Below are positions 16,901 to 24,435 of a DNA stretch of 34,194 bases, one piece after another. This DNA comes from Phycisphaerae bacterium (GTDB lineage: Bacteria > Planctomycetota > Phycisphaerae > UBA1845), in contig JAJDEA010000032.1 of NCBI GenBank assembly GCA_029260035.1, positions 1 through 34,194 of the forward strand, in the 5' to 3' direction. The translations under genes and the position numbers were made by a program. Each line of letters begins with the position of its first letter. Positions within the stretch are counted from its first letter, which is position 1. The notes beneath the pieces were generated by a model. The model saw only the letters and a program-made list of their open reading frames with translations, was not told the origin of the DNA and did no database searches.

Positions 16901-17888
16901 CCAGTGGATTTTCGCCATATCGAGCAACCACAACCCCGCCGCAGGCTTCCGCTCCATCTTTGTCCAGAACACCCCGACGCAAGCCCGGCCCCAACGTCAC
17001 ATTGGCGACATTCCGAACATATACGGGTACATTGTCGTTGACCTTGATGACAGCGTCTTCAATGTCTTCAAGCGTCTTCACAAAGCCCAGGCCACGAATG
17101 ATATATTCAACGCGATTGACCGAAATTGTCCGGGCGCCAACGTCCACGTTGGACATTTTAACGGCGTTGAAAACCTCTTCGAGCGACACGCCATGGGCAC
17201 GCATCGCGTCCGGGTCCACATCAATCTGATATTCCTTGACAAAACCACCGACGGACGCGACCTCTGAAACCCCGCCAGCCGAAAGCAATGCGTAACGAAC
17301 GTACCAATCCTGAATCGTGCGCAGCTCGTCGAGGTCCCAACCTCCCGTCGGGTTGCCTTCCTTATCCTGCCCTTCGAGCGTATACCAAAAAATCTGCCCA
17401 AGCGCCGTCGCATCCGGACCTAGTCCAGCACGCACTCCTTCCGGCAATGTACCTGCAGGTAGGCTGTTAAGTTTTTCCAGCACGCGCGAACGCGACCAGT
17501 AAAACTCTACGTCTTCCTCAAAAATGACGTAGATCAGCGAAAAGCCGAACATCGATATGCTACGAATGGTCTTAACGCCGGGAACGCCCAAGAGCGAAAC
17601 CGTCAACGGATAACCGATCTGGTCCTCAACATCCTGAGGCGAACGGCCCATCCATTCCGTGAATACGATTTGCTGATTTTCGCCGATGTCTGGAATGGCA
17701 TCGACCGGAATGGGGTCGCGTGGCAGACCGCCCAAATCCCAGTCGAATGGCGCTGACCTCAATCCCCAGCCGATCGTGAACAACATGAAAAGGAAAACGA
17801 CCAGCTTGTTCTCGAGGCAAAACCGGATGGTCTTGTCGATGAAGCCGGGCGGAGATGGCGGATGGTCCGGCGCACTAATCCCGGGCAT
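13962..17888 (-). CDS. cusA: CusA/CzcA-like heavy-metal RND efflux pump
   Basis: Inner-membrane proton antiporter of the HME-RND family that pulls metal ions (probably Cu(I)/Ag(I)) from periplasm or cytoplasm into a tripartite channel. At 1308 aa it is about 250 residues longer than E. coli CusA. VDAIPDIGENQQIV (62-75) and the TM4 motif GTIVDMGIIVCENI (441-454, relay Asp445 and Glu452) are clear HME signatures. RIVMLQSGMRAPMGVKVKG (898-916) matches the Met-containing region of CusA. Two insertions explain the length: a hydrophobic stretch at 547-648 with roughly four extra membrane helices in the central loop, and a hydrophilic one at about 785-850. The start lies inside the fusion-protein gene (14-base overlap). 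Metal choice is inferred from the partners. Confidence 0.93.
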   Translation of the reverse strand: MPGISAPDHPPSPPGFIDKTIRFCLENKLVVFLFMLFTIGWGLRSAPFDWDLGGLPRDPIPVDAIPDIGENQQIVFTEWMGRSPQDVEDQIGYPLTVSLLGVPGVKTIRSISMFGFSLIYVIFEEDVEFYWSRSRVLEKLNSLPAGTLPEGVRAGLGPDATALGQIFWYTLEGQDKEGNPTGGWDLDELRTIQDWYVRYALLSAGGVSEVASVGGFVKEYQIDVDPDAMRAHGVSLEEVFNAVKMSNVDVGARTISVNRVEYIIRGLGFVKTLEDIEDAVIKVNDNVPVYVRNVANVTLGPGLRRGVLDKDGAEACGGVVVARYGENPLAAIKNVKAKIEEISPGLPQKTLSDGTISQVRIVPFYDRSGLIYETLGTLSDALLQQILVTIIVVVVMVRHLRSSILISGLLPLAVLMCFIAMRATGVDANVVALSGIAIAIGTIVDMGIIVCENILKHLDEADPKANRLEVIYTASSEVGSAILTAVSTTIVSFLPVFTMEAAEGKLFRPLAFTKTYALIASVIIALTIIPPAAHILFTRSREGRRSLTWLFYPILAIVGVGIAVGYGWIWPGVMLVLIGVYGSLEPMLPAVLRKLGPWFANAVVVGAVLLLLTQSWLPIGPEKGLWRNAILVGGTIGALLLVFQLFQAAYPFVLRWALDHKVTFLMLPVMLVIAGGMVWRGFDELFAWMPEQAKESDPAKFIAEKFPGLGKEFMPPLDEGSYLYMPVTMPHASIGEVIDVLQKQDIAFNQIPEIKLAVGKLGRVESPLDPAPLSMIETVINYHPQYLTDDAGHRLAFRYDEATKDLFRDKDGTPVPAPDGEPYFVQGTYARDEQGALIEEAGGMPFRLWRPAIDPSLNLGREAWAGVKTPNDIWDLIVEAGKIPGSTTAPELQPIAARIVMLQSGMRAPMGVKVKGPSLEAIDKVGLQIEGFLKEVPSVRPAAVIADRIKGKPYLEIDIDRKAIARYGIKLRQVQDVIEVAIGGRRITTTVEGRERYPVRVRYLRELRDSIESLDRILVPAPGGAQIPLIQLAKIDYVRGAQSIKSEDTFLVGYVLFDKKRDYAEVDVVEQADAYLKAKIASGELDMPDGVSFTFAGSYENQIRSEKKLMVVLPMALFIIFMILYLQFKSVVTTGLVFTGIVVAWSGGFIMIWFYAQPWFLDWDVFGTSLRELFQAHPINLSVAIWVGFLALFGIASDDGVVMATYLKDSFAKQAPQNISEIRAATIQAGKRRIRPCLMTTATTILALLPVLTSSGRGADIMVPMAIPSFGGMTIEIITMLVVPVLFCTFQEIKFKVAKRGAQLAVQI

Positions 17889-20067
17889 CGCGTGTTCCTC
17901 CCGCCGAAGACTGTCCGATGGTTTCCTTTTTCACTCCACAACGGAACATCGTCGAGCCGAAGTATGGATTCTCGGTTTTTTCGCTTCGTTGAAGCCAATC
18001 TGCACCACGATCCCCAAACGCCATGGGGCAGTGGAATTGATGAACGGCTCGCTCACCACCGCCATAACGCTTGGCCGCCACGATCATCGACTCGGAAAGT
18101 AGCGCAAAACCTGCCCGTGCCGACTGAATGTCATCAGAAGCGGAAACGTCGCCGGCAGTTTTTTTCATACTCTCCGCCTCCGTCTTCCACATAGCGTGAG
18201 CCTGGCCGTCAAGCAGACTCATGTCTACACCGGCAAGCGCCTCAGCCAGCTTCGATGCGGCCTGTTGCGCGGCTTTGTGCTGATCGTGACTGAGCGCATC
18301 CTGGGTTTTCAAATAAGCATCAAGAACGGGTTGAAACTCCTGCGAGAATTCCAACGGAATACTTAGTTTTGAGCCTTTCGGTTGATCGAGGTCTTGCCGG
18401 GAAGATGGCATTTCATCAGCATTGGCGTCTCCACGGTATTGCATGTCGTCGTCGCTGGAGGGCAATGGCTGTTCTTCCCTCAGGCTCATCATGCTGGGTT
18501 TTGTCTTGATTTGCATGGCGCTGTCGATTTTGAAATTTCCATTGACAACAACGCGCTCGCCTTCAACAAGCCCGTCCAGAACGATGTATTGACTGCCCAC
18601 TCGCTGCCCCAGACGAATCTCGCGCCCCTGATAGGTTCCTGGCTCACCTGGAAGTTCAACGTAGACTAGCGCTCTCTTACCGGTAATCAGTGGGGCGGAA
18701 GCAGGAATAACCAAAGGCACTTCAACGTCTTCGGCATTTACCGTGACAAACCCAAGCGACTCGGTTCGTACCAGAGGCATGCCACACCGGTCGCAGGATG
18801 CCGCCTCTTCCTTGACGATCTCCGGGTGCATCGGACACATCCACTTGCCGCTCAGCGCAGCATCCAATACACGACCGCCCGCCGCTACTTGTGAGTGCGC
18901 GATCGCCCGCACAAACATTTCGGGCTTGAGGCGTCCATCTGCGTTTTCCACATTGACGCGAACCTTCACTGTCCTCGTTTTGGCATCAAGGACGGGTGCA
19001 ATGAACGCGACTTTTCCCGTAAATGTTTCGCCGGGATAAGCTTCGGTTTCAAAACTCACTTCCTGGCCGTATCGTAACCAGGCCAAGTCAGACTCATACG
19101 CATCGAGCTTCACCCAGACGTGCGCAAGATCGGCAATCGTGTAAATGCGCGTTCCCGTTTTTACATAGCTTCCTTCGAGAACGTTTTTGTGAATAACGAT
19201 TCCGCCCATCGGGGCATAAATCGTCATGTAATCTGACGGCGTGCCACGTGTTTCGATTTCTGCAATTTGATCGTCCGTCAATCCCCAAAGCCGAAACTTG
19301 TCGCGAATGTCCTCAATCCACTTCTCTGCTCTTTCATCGAGAATGGACCCCGCGCTGTTCCTGTTTGATCGAACTCGCCGCAAGGCTTCGAGCAGTTCAG
19401 TTTGAGCCGTCGCGAGTTCAGGGCTATAGAGGTAAACCAAGTGATCGCCCTTCTGAACCGGAACACCTGTATAATCGACATACAGTCGATCGAGGCGTCC
19501 CGGCACCCAGGCAGTGATATACCCCATGCGAGTCTCGTCGTAGTCGATCTTCCCGACCATCCGGATTTCAGCCGTTGCATGTTCGCGTACAATGGACACC
19601 GTTTGGATTTGAGCCAACTTTCGTGCGTTTTCGGAAAGTGTCAGCGTTCGTGCCGGAAGGTCGTCGCTTCCCGAATCCTCCACCTCCACCATTTCCATGC
19701 CGCAAATAGGGCATTCTCCAGGCTCTGACAAGGGTGGCACACAGAACATCGAACAGGCGTACTTCGGGCTTCCTTTCTCTTTGACTTCTTCTTTCTGCTT
19801 CGCATTATCTTCCGCCAGAACGAGATCCATGCCACAAATCGAACACTTTCCGGGCGTTGGCATCTTAATCTGCGGATGCATGGAACAAGTCCAGATTTCT
19901 TCCGCAACGTCTTCGGACGAACCCTCCATGGACGCATTACTGGCATTTTTCGGAGCCTCGGTGATCGCACCCTTGAACGAATAGCCGAGAACAAAAACAA
20001 CAATTAGGAGGGCTGGCAACGGCGTCTTCGCAATTATTGCCCATGCTTTCCTGGAAGCGGAGCTCAT
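17875..20067 (-). CDS. cusB: CusB-like membrane fusion protein with three heavy-metal-binding domains and DUF3347
   Basis: Periplasmic adaptor linking the RND pump to the outer membrane channel. After a single N-terminal membrane helix (about 16-34) come two heavy-metal-binding domains, TCSMHPQIKM...CSICGMDLV (60-83) and ACSMFCVPPL...CPICGMEMV (104-127). The adaptor core has KIDYDETRMGYITAWVPGRLD (173-193), a hairpin at about 215-275, and YAPMGGIVIHKNVLEGSYV. A third metal-binding domain, CPMHPEIVKEEAASCDRCGM (411-430), is inserted before the membrane-proximal part. A C-terminal DUF3347 domain (about 572-712) ends with CPMA...NPYFGSTMFRCG (680-711). Each metal domain has paired Cys plus Met/His, fitting Cu/Ag. 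The start overlaps the outer membrane gene by ATGA and the end overlaps the pump gene. Total 730 aa, longer than CusB because of the added domains. Confidence 0.93.
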   Translation of the reverse strand: MSSASRKAWAIIAKTPLPALLIVVFVLGYSFKGAITEAPKNASNASMEGSSEDVAEEIWTCSMHPQIKMPTPGKCSICGMDLVLAEDNAKQKEEVKEKGSPKYACSMFCVPPLSEPGECPICGMEMVEVEDSGSDDLPARTLTLSENARKLAQIQTVSIVREHATAEIRMVGKIDYDETRMGYITAWVPGRLDRLYVDYTGVPVQKGDHLVYLYSPELATAQTELLEALRRVRSNRNSAGSILDERAEKWIEDIRDKFRLWGLTDDQIAEIETRGTPSDYMTIYAPMGGIVIHKNVLEGSYVKTGTRIYTIADLAHVWVKLDAYESDLAWLRYGQEVSFETEAYPGETFTGKVAFIAPVLDAKTRTVKVRVNVENADGRLKPEMFVRAIAHSQVAAGGRVLDAALSGKWMCPMHPEIVKEEAASCDRCGMPLVRTESLGFVTVNAEDVEVPLVIPASAPLITGKRALVYVELPGEPGTYQGREIRLGQRVGSQYIVLDGLVEGERVVVNGNFKIDSAMQIKTKPSMMSLREEQPLPSSDDDMQYRGDANADEMPSSRQDLDQPKGSKLSIPLEFSQEFQPVLDAYLKTQDALSHDQHKAAQQAASKLAEALAGVDMSLLDGQAHAMWKTEAESMKKTAGDVSASDDIQSARAGFALLSESMIVAAKRYGGGERAVHQFHCPMAFGDRGADWLQRSEKTENPYFGSTMFRCGVKKETIGQSSAGGTRDARD

Positions 20068-21683
20068 GGCTTGTTCGTTCCTTTCTTCGGCGACGTCGTG
20101 AAGGAGACTGCCTCCGCGTCGACACGATCTTCAGGATCGGTCGAATGAGGCGAGTCATCCGTCGCGACATCTTCCAAAGGCATCGATCGACCGACAAGCA
20201 TTTCCAACTCAGCCAGTCTTTGCGCACGATCAGCCAATGCACGTTCAAAAGATAACTCAAACTCCAAAAGCGATCGCTCCGCGTCTACAAGATCGAGAAA
20301 GTCTACCGAACCAGCACGAAAAGCCGTTTCCGTCGAGTGAATCGATTCTTTCGCCTTTGGAATAAGCACGTCCCGGTACAAGGCAATTTTTCGTTTGGAA
20401 TCACGATGCTCAAACAACGCCCGTTGCACTGCAGCCGTCAACAGATTCTCCTGTTTAACGCGAGCACTCGTTGCCGCTAAATACCGCGCTCGCGATTCGC
20501 GCTCGCCAGCTGCGTATTTGTCACGCCAGATTGGAATATTCATTGAAACAGACACCATCCAGACATCTTGGCCGCTGTCTCCTGGCCGGCTTCCCGGACT
20601 GAAACTACGACCCAACGCATATGCATCGATCACGTCGCCCATGCCTCCTCCAAAGCGAGAAGCACTTCGCAAGGCAGCAGGGTTGGCGAACCCCTGCGGT
20701 TTGGAACGAGCCGCTGAACCGACTTCCGTATAATCCACACCCAAAGTGAAATCAGGGAAATAGTCTTTCTTCGCCAGTGCGACCTCACGCCTCGCGCGTG
20801 CGATATCGTGATCGAGAGCTTTCAGGACGGGACTATTTTGAGCCAGCCATTCGAGCACCTTTTTATCGGGAATAACTGAATGATCCTCAGGGATCGATCG
20901 AGGCAAAGGCAGTTCTGCATCGGTCGGTCGGTTTAACTCTGCATTGAGTCTTGCTTTGACGGGCACGAGGTAATCACGGAACGACTCAAGTTGATCCTCC
21001 AGTTTGCCCAGCTCGACTTGGGCACGGATGACATCCGGATGACTCAGGGAAGCCGTCTTGTATCGCGATCGTGCAACACTCTCCAGGTATTCAAGCAATT
21101 CGTAGTTCTCTTTGACGACGTCAATGGCCCGTCCAAGATAGTAGTACTCATAGAACGCAACCTTAACTTCATAGAAGAGCTTGAGCTTTTGGTTTTCATA
21201 CCGCTGCCTCGCAACCTGAGCCGCTTCGGCTGCGACACCACCACGCAACGCCAATTTGCCAAACCAGGGAAACATTTGGGAGATACCCACAGATTGTTTC
21301 TGCGGCCCCACGCGTGTTTCAACCTCGCGAATGAAATTTCGATATGTGAATCGTGGATCAGGCAGTGCTTCCTCCTGCGACACACGTTCTAGGGCGGCTT
21401 TCCATAGGTTAAACGCCGCTTCCAGACCCGGGTTGCGGAGCGCCGCAAAGGCCAGGTAATCCTCCAATCCGCTTGAATCATCCAGCGTTGGAATTTCAAC
21501 GCTTGCATTCATTTGGTACGTCTGCCTTATCGGCAATGAAGCGCGCAACGACTCCGGCCTTGCCGTATCGCCAAACGTTGGAGGTCGAGGGGATGACACA
21601 CATCCGCAGGCAATCCAACTCGAGAGCGCAGCGCAGCTAAGCATCAAAAGTGTATGCGAATTTACACTCACTTTGCTCATCAT
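20064..21683 (-). CDS. cusC: TolC/CusC-like outer membrane efflux protein
   Basis: Outer membrane channel of the tripartite metal pump. A hydrophobic signal sequence (about 9-27) ends in ACGC, so it may be a lipoprotein, although the lipobox is not ideal. The body shows the two-repeat OEP pattern: LAFAALRNPGLEAAFNLWKAALERVSQ followed by long amphipathic helices, then SPVLKALDHDIARARREVALAKKDYFPDFTLGVDYTEVG and FRAGSVDFLDLVDAERSLLEFELSFERALADRAQRLAELEMLVG. The length of 539 aa is in the usual range. ATG at 21683 (or the ATG next to it) has GGGGAG eight bases upstream. The stop overlaps the fusion-protein start, so OEP, MFP and RND form one operon. Confidence 0.93.
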   Translation of the reverse strand: MMSKVSVNSHTLLMLSCAALSSWIACGCVSSPRPPTFGDTARPESLRASLPIRQTYQMNASVEIPTLDDSSGLEDYLAFAALRNPGLEAAFNLWKAALERVSQEEALPDPRFTYRNFIREVETRVGPQKQSVGISQMFPWFGKLALRGGVAAEAAQVARQRYENQKLKLFYEVKVAFYEYYYLGRAIDVVKENYELLEYLESVARSRYKTASLSHPDVIRAQVELGKLEDQLESFRDYLVPVKARLNAELNRPTDAELPLPRSIPEDHSVIPDKKVLEWLAQNSPVLKALDHDIARARREVALAKKDYFPDFTLGVDYTEVGSAARSKPQGFANPAALRSASRFGGGMGDVIDAYALGRSFSPGSRPGDSGQDVWMVSVSMNIPIWRDKYAAGERESRARYLAATSARVKQENLLTAAVQRALFEHRDSKRKIALYRDVLIPKAKESIHSTETAFRAGSVDFLDLVDAERSLLEFELSFERALADRAQRLAELEMLVGRSMPLEDVATDDSPHSTDPEDRVDAEAVSFTTSPKKGTNKP

Positions 21684-21861
21684 AGAGTTTGCTCCCCCCG
21701 AGTACTCATCTTGGGGCGACGTTCAGCAGTATGTTTCCCCGCCGCGATAGCGTCTTGTCACACATAATTCTTTGGGTTCCGGCCACGCCGTATCGAGGTC
21801 CTACACTGCTCAAGAGCAGTGGCGCACGCGCGTGGTCGGTTCACGGGTGTTCTTCACCGTA
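21684..21861. promoter_or_regulatory. Intergenic region with palindromes upstream of the efflux operon
   Basis: This 178-base gap lies between the TRASH-domain gene and the outer membrane gene. It holds CACTGCTC (21804-21811) and GAGCAGTG (21814-21821), an 8-bp perfect inverted repeat around AA, and beside it the palindrome CACGCGCGTG (21825-21834). Either could be an operator or, for the first, a terminator of the upstream gene; no T-tract follows. The gap implies a separate promoter for the efflux genes. Confidence 0.4.
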
Positions 21862-22599
21862 TCAATGGTCGTGACCATCGTGCCCATGAGAACCATGATC
21901 GTGTCCGTCGTGGTGACCCTTTTTACTATCGGCGTTTTTGACCGCAGTCCAATTGATGACAATGCCCTGAGAAATCAGATTCTTGTTGTATTTTGCCGGG
22001 TTCTTGCGAAGCGGCTTATCACATCCAGCACAACAGTAATAGATCGTCTCGCCCGTTGACAGCGTGGTGGAGACCTTGGGATTTATATCTCCGCCCATGA
22101 CCGGGCACTTGGTTTGAAATGTGTAACTGTTCGCAAGAGCACCCGCGTACTTCGCCGGATCACTCTTATACTTCTTTGCGCAACCCTTACAACACAGGTA
22201 GACCTTTTCGCCATTGGTTTCGACAAATACTTTTTTATCGACAGGCTCTTTGGTGACAGGGCACGTCACTTGAACTTTGGGTCGGTCGGCTAGCGCCTTT
22301 CGTTGCGACGCTACCTTGGTTGCGTATTTGGTCGGATTTTCCTTATACAATGAAATGCAACCTTTACAACAGAAATATACCGGACCATCATCAGTCGGAA
22401 TGCTCAGGGCCAAGTTGATCGGCTCATTCGCAACCGGGCAATTCGGCAGCACCGCCTTCTTGGCGTGACTACCATGGTCGTGATTACCATGACCGTGGCC
22501 TTCATGGCCATGATTTCCATGTTGCGCCGAAGCCGGTTGTACAACTGAACCTACAACCCACACCAATCCAACCATCGTTACAAGATTAAAACGATTCAT
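21862..22599 (-). CDS. His-rich periplasmic protein with three TRASH/YHS-like metal-binding repeats
   Basis: Probably a periplasmic metal-binding or metal-donor protein; no characterised homologue comes to mind. The ATG at 22599 has GGAG eight bases upstream and yields a signal peptide ending near PASAQ, so I prefer it to the in-frame start 27 codons earlier. The mature 220 or so residues start with a His/Gly tract (27-45), then three repeats at about 54-92, 113-151 and 165-204. Each runs CPV-x(20-24)-YFCCKGC or similar, then NPAKY (for example VYLCCKGCAKKYKSDPAKY). It ends in another His/Asp/Gly tail (229-245). Paired Cys and His tracts fit Cu, Zn, Ni or Ag. It sits between the divergent ECF sigma gene and the Cus-like operon, so it is likely part of the same response. 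Confidence 0.85.
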   Translation of the reverse strand: MNRFNLVTMVGLVWVVGSVVQPASAQHGNHGHEGHGHGNHDHGSHAKKAVLPNCPVANEPINLALSIPTDDGPVYFCCKGCISLYKENPTKYATKVASQRKALADRPKVQVTCPVTKEPVDKKVFVETNGEKVYLCCKGCAKKYKSDPAKYAGALANSYTFQTKCPVMGGDINPKVSTTLSTGETIYYCCAGCDKPLRKNPAKYNKNLISQGIVINWTAVKNADSKKGHHDGHDHGSHGHDGHDH

Positions 22600-22802
22600 T
22601 CCACGATCTCCATCTACGAAACCACCGGCCACTCGGCAAGACTCACAACGAGCCGTGCTAACAAGTTGGGCCGGTTTCAATCATTGGATGCACGAACCAC
22701 TACACTCCTTCCCATTAAGGCCGGTTTTTCCTTCAATGGCTGATTTGGCAGGTTGGAGACAACCGTCGCGGCGCTTACTATAGGCCTTTGGTGTAACGAC
22801 GC
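22600..22802. promoter_or_regulatory. Divergent promoter region, TRASH protein versus ECF sigma
   Basis: The 203-base gap should carry promoters for both divergent genes. Upstream of the sigma gene, GACAACC (22758-22764) followed by TACTATAGG (22776-22784) has a spacing compatible with an ECF-type promoter, whose -35 element often contains AAC. This would allow autoregulation but is only an eye match. GGCCGGTTT occurs twice (22669-22677 and 22720-22728). Confidence 0.35.
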
Positions 22803-23402
22803 ATGAATGAACAATTGAAGAAAAATTCGAGAGTCGTGAGTGAAGATACGCTCGTCGAGCGATGCCGACGAGGGGATCGAGACGCACAGCGAGGCCTGTT
22901 TAAGCAAACATCGGAGCCCATCTATCGCCTTCTTCTTCGGATGACGCGAAACCAGGACGACGCCTTCGACCTTTCTCAGGAAACCTATTTGAAGGCATTC
23001 GGGCAGATCGAGACCTTTGACGGCCGATCAGCCATCGCGACGTGGCTCTATAAAATCGCCGTAAACGAAGCTCTTCAGTTCCTACGCCGCAACAAGACGA
23101 AACGCGAGAAACTGGAGAAAACCGCCTTTGACCAGAACGACAATGAAAACCTGATTGAAGCGGTAGCAATCAAACTCGATATGCGGACCGCCCTCGCGAA
23201 GGTGGATCCTTCCGATCGGGTCATGCTGTTACTGCGATATGAAAACGGCCTTGATTACCGGGCGATTGCAGAAGTGATCGGATGCGCCGAGGGAACGGTC
23301 GCATCTCGCCTGAGCCGTTCCCGAGAGCGCCTGCGAGAAATCTTACGAGAAAGTTACGAATTGCGGGAAGAAGATGGAGCCGGCGTGCATCCAAAGAATT
23401 AG
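22803..23402 (+). CDS. ECF-type RNA polymerase sigma factor
   Basis: Group 4 sigma-70 factor that directs RNA polymerase to a small regulon. The 199-aa protein has region 2 with IYRLLLRMTRNQDDAFDLSQ and ETYLKAFGQIETFDG, then ATWLYKIAVNEALQFLRRNK (region 2.3-2.4), a linker, and region 4 with DRVMLLLRYENGLDYRAIAE and GCAEGTVASRLSRSRERLRE, the usual helix-turn-helix. There is no region 1.1 or 3. No clear ribosome binding site precedes the ATG. It is followed after 70 bases by a zinc-finger anti-sigma gene on the same strand and lies divergent from the metal-resistance genes, so it most likely switches them on in response to metal. That target is inferred from position. Confidence 0.94.
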   Translation: MNEQLKKNSRVVSEDTLVERCRRGDRDAQRGLFKQTSEPIYRLLLRMTRNQDDAFDLSQETYLKAFGQIETFDGRSAIATWLYKIAVNEALQFLRRNKTKREKLEKTAFDQNDNENLIEAVAIKLDMRTALAKVDPSDRVMLLLRYENGLDYRAIAEVIGCAEGTVASRLSRSRERLREILRESYELREEDGAGVHPKN

Positions 23403-23472
23403 CCTTGGATTCCATCAACACAGTCGTCGCCACCAAAGCAATCGCCGATGGAATGAGCGTAGGATTACGCGC

Positions 23473-24318
23473 ATGAATTGCGAAGAGATCAAACAACAAC
23501 TCGGGCACTACGTCGATAACGAACTCACGTCACACATGCGTGAGGAAGTTTCTGCGCACTTGAAAACGTGTTCGACCTGCAGTCTGGAATTCAAGAATCT
23601 CCAAGATTTGACGGCGAGGATTTCCGACTCCAACAACACCCGTGTACCGGCGAACCTATGGGATTCCATCGAACAGCGACTTGATACGATGGATCATCCA
23701 ACGAAGCACACTGCACCACACCACAGTTTCCTTCGATCAAGACGGTGGGCGATGGCAGCCTCAATCATCATTGTTGCTGGGATTGGTATGTTTGGGCTGA
23801 GTTTGGTGGACACGCAGGCTAAGGCATCCACGATTGACTTCTGCGTATTGCTTGATGGGCTGCAACTCGATGCACGAGACGCGTTCAACAAGTTTCTCAA
23901 ACAATATGATGCCCAGCCAACGACGCCAGATAAAGCACCTCGATCCGCCCCATCGTTGAATTTCGCAACTCCCCCAACCCTACCCGGTGGCTTTCGCTTA
24001 AAGAGCGTGTTTCTGCTTCAATTCGGGAATCAACCGGGCGTCGCTGCCTCCTATGAACGAGGCGATGATTTTCTTGCGGCCATTTTCCATCGTCCTGTCG
24101 AGCAGGAAAACTTTGGCACACACAAGGATTATCCGTGCGTCGTGGGAAAACACCACGGGCACAAAGTCGAAGTCGGCTCTTGGAAGATGGTCCACCTGAC
24201 CGACCCGACAACCTGCCATTGCGTGCTGAGCCAACTTGACGAAACGTCAGAGATTCCCGCCATCATGGCGGCAGTGGCACCGGACGCAATCAACGCCCAT
24301 ACGCACAATCATCGCTGA
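23473..24318 (+). CDS. Zinc-finger anti-sigma factor with Cys/His-rich extracytoplasmic domain
   Basis: Membrane protein expected to hold the preceding sigma factor inactive until a signal arrives. The start at 23473 gives MNCEEIKQQLGHYVDNEL, the normal opening of ZAS domains; the longer in-frame start overlaps the sigma gene and lacks similarity. The ZAS motif is His29-x3-Cys33-x2-Cys36 (AHLKTCSTC). One membrane helix lies at about 93-112 (MAASIIIVAGIGMFGLSLV). The outer domain (113-281) is unlike common anti-sigma sensors. It has Cys124, Cys222, GKHHGHKVEV (225-234), TTCHCV (247-251) and a THNHR tail, all potential metal ligands. Together with the adjacent Cus-like operon this suggests direct sensing of periplasmic metal. 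The sensing role is inferred; the anti-sigma identity is fairly firm. Confidence 0.88.
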   Translation: MNCEEIKQQLGHYVDNELTSHMREEVSAHLKTCSTCSLEFKNLQDLTARISDSNNTRVPANLWDSIEQRLDTMDHPTKHTAPHHSFLRSRRWAMAASIIIVAGIGMFGLSLVDTQAKASTIDFCVLLDGLQLDARDAFNKFLKQYDAQPTTPDKAPRSAPSLNFATPPTLPGGFRLKSVFLLQFGNQPGVAASYERGDDFLAAIFHRPVEQENFGTHKDYPCVVGKHHGHKVEVGSWKMVHLTDPTTCHCVLSQLDETSEIPAIMAAVAPDAINAHTHNHR

Positions 24319-24435
24319 CAAAGCGCAATCGTCGAAACTATCGGCTGGGTAAATCAAAGTGCATGCGCAAGAAGAAGGCTTGAATTGAACACGAATCCGA
24401 CGCCACTCTTGCTGGGTCATCTCGAAGACTGCACG

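Noticed and set aside
16518..17267. 249-codon plus-strand frame
   Set aside because: Antisense to the RND pump gene; composition is typical of a shadow frame, rich in His, Asn and Arg.
13962..24318. Metal-resistance region as a mobile island
   Set aside because: No integrase, transposase, direct repeats or tRNA at the borders, and no obvious change in base use by eye.
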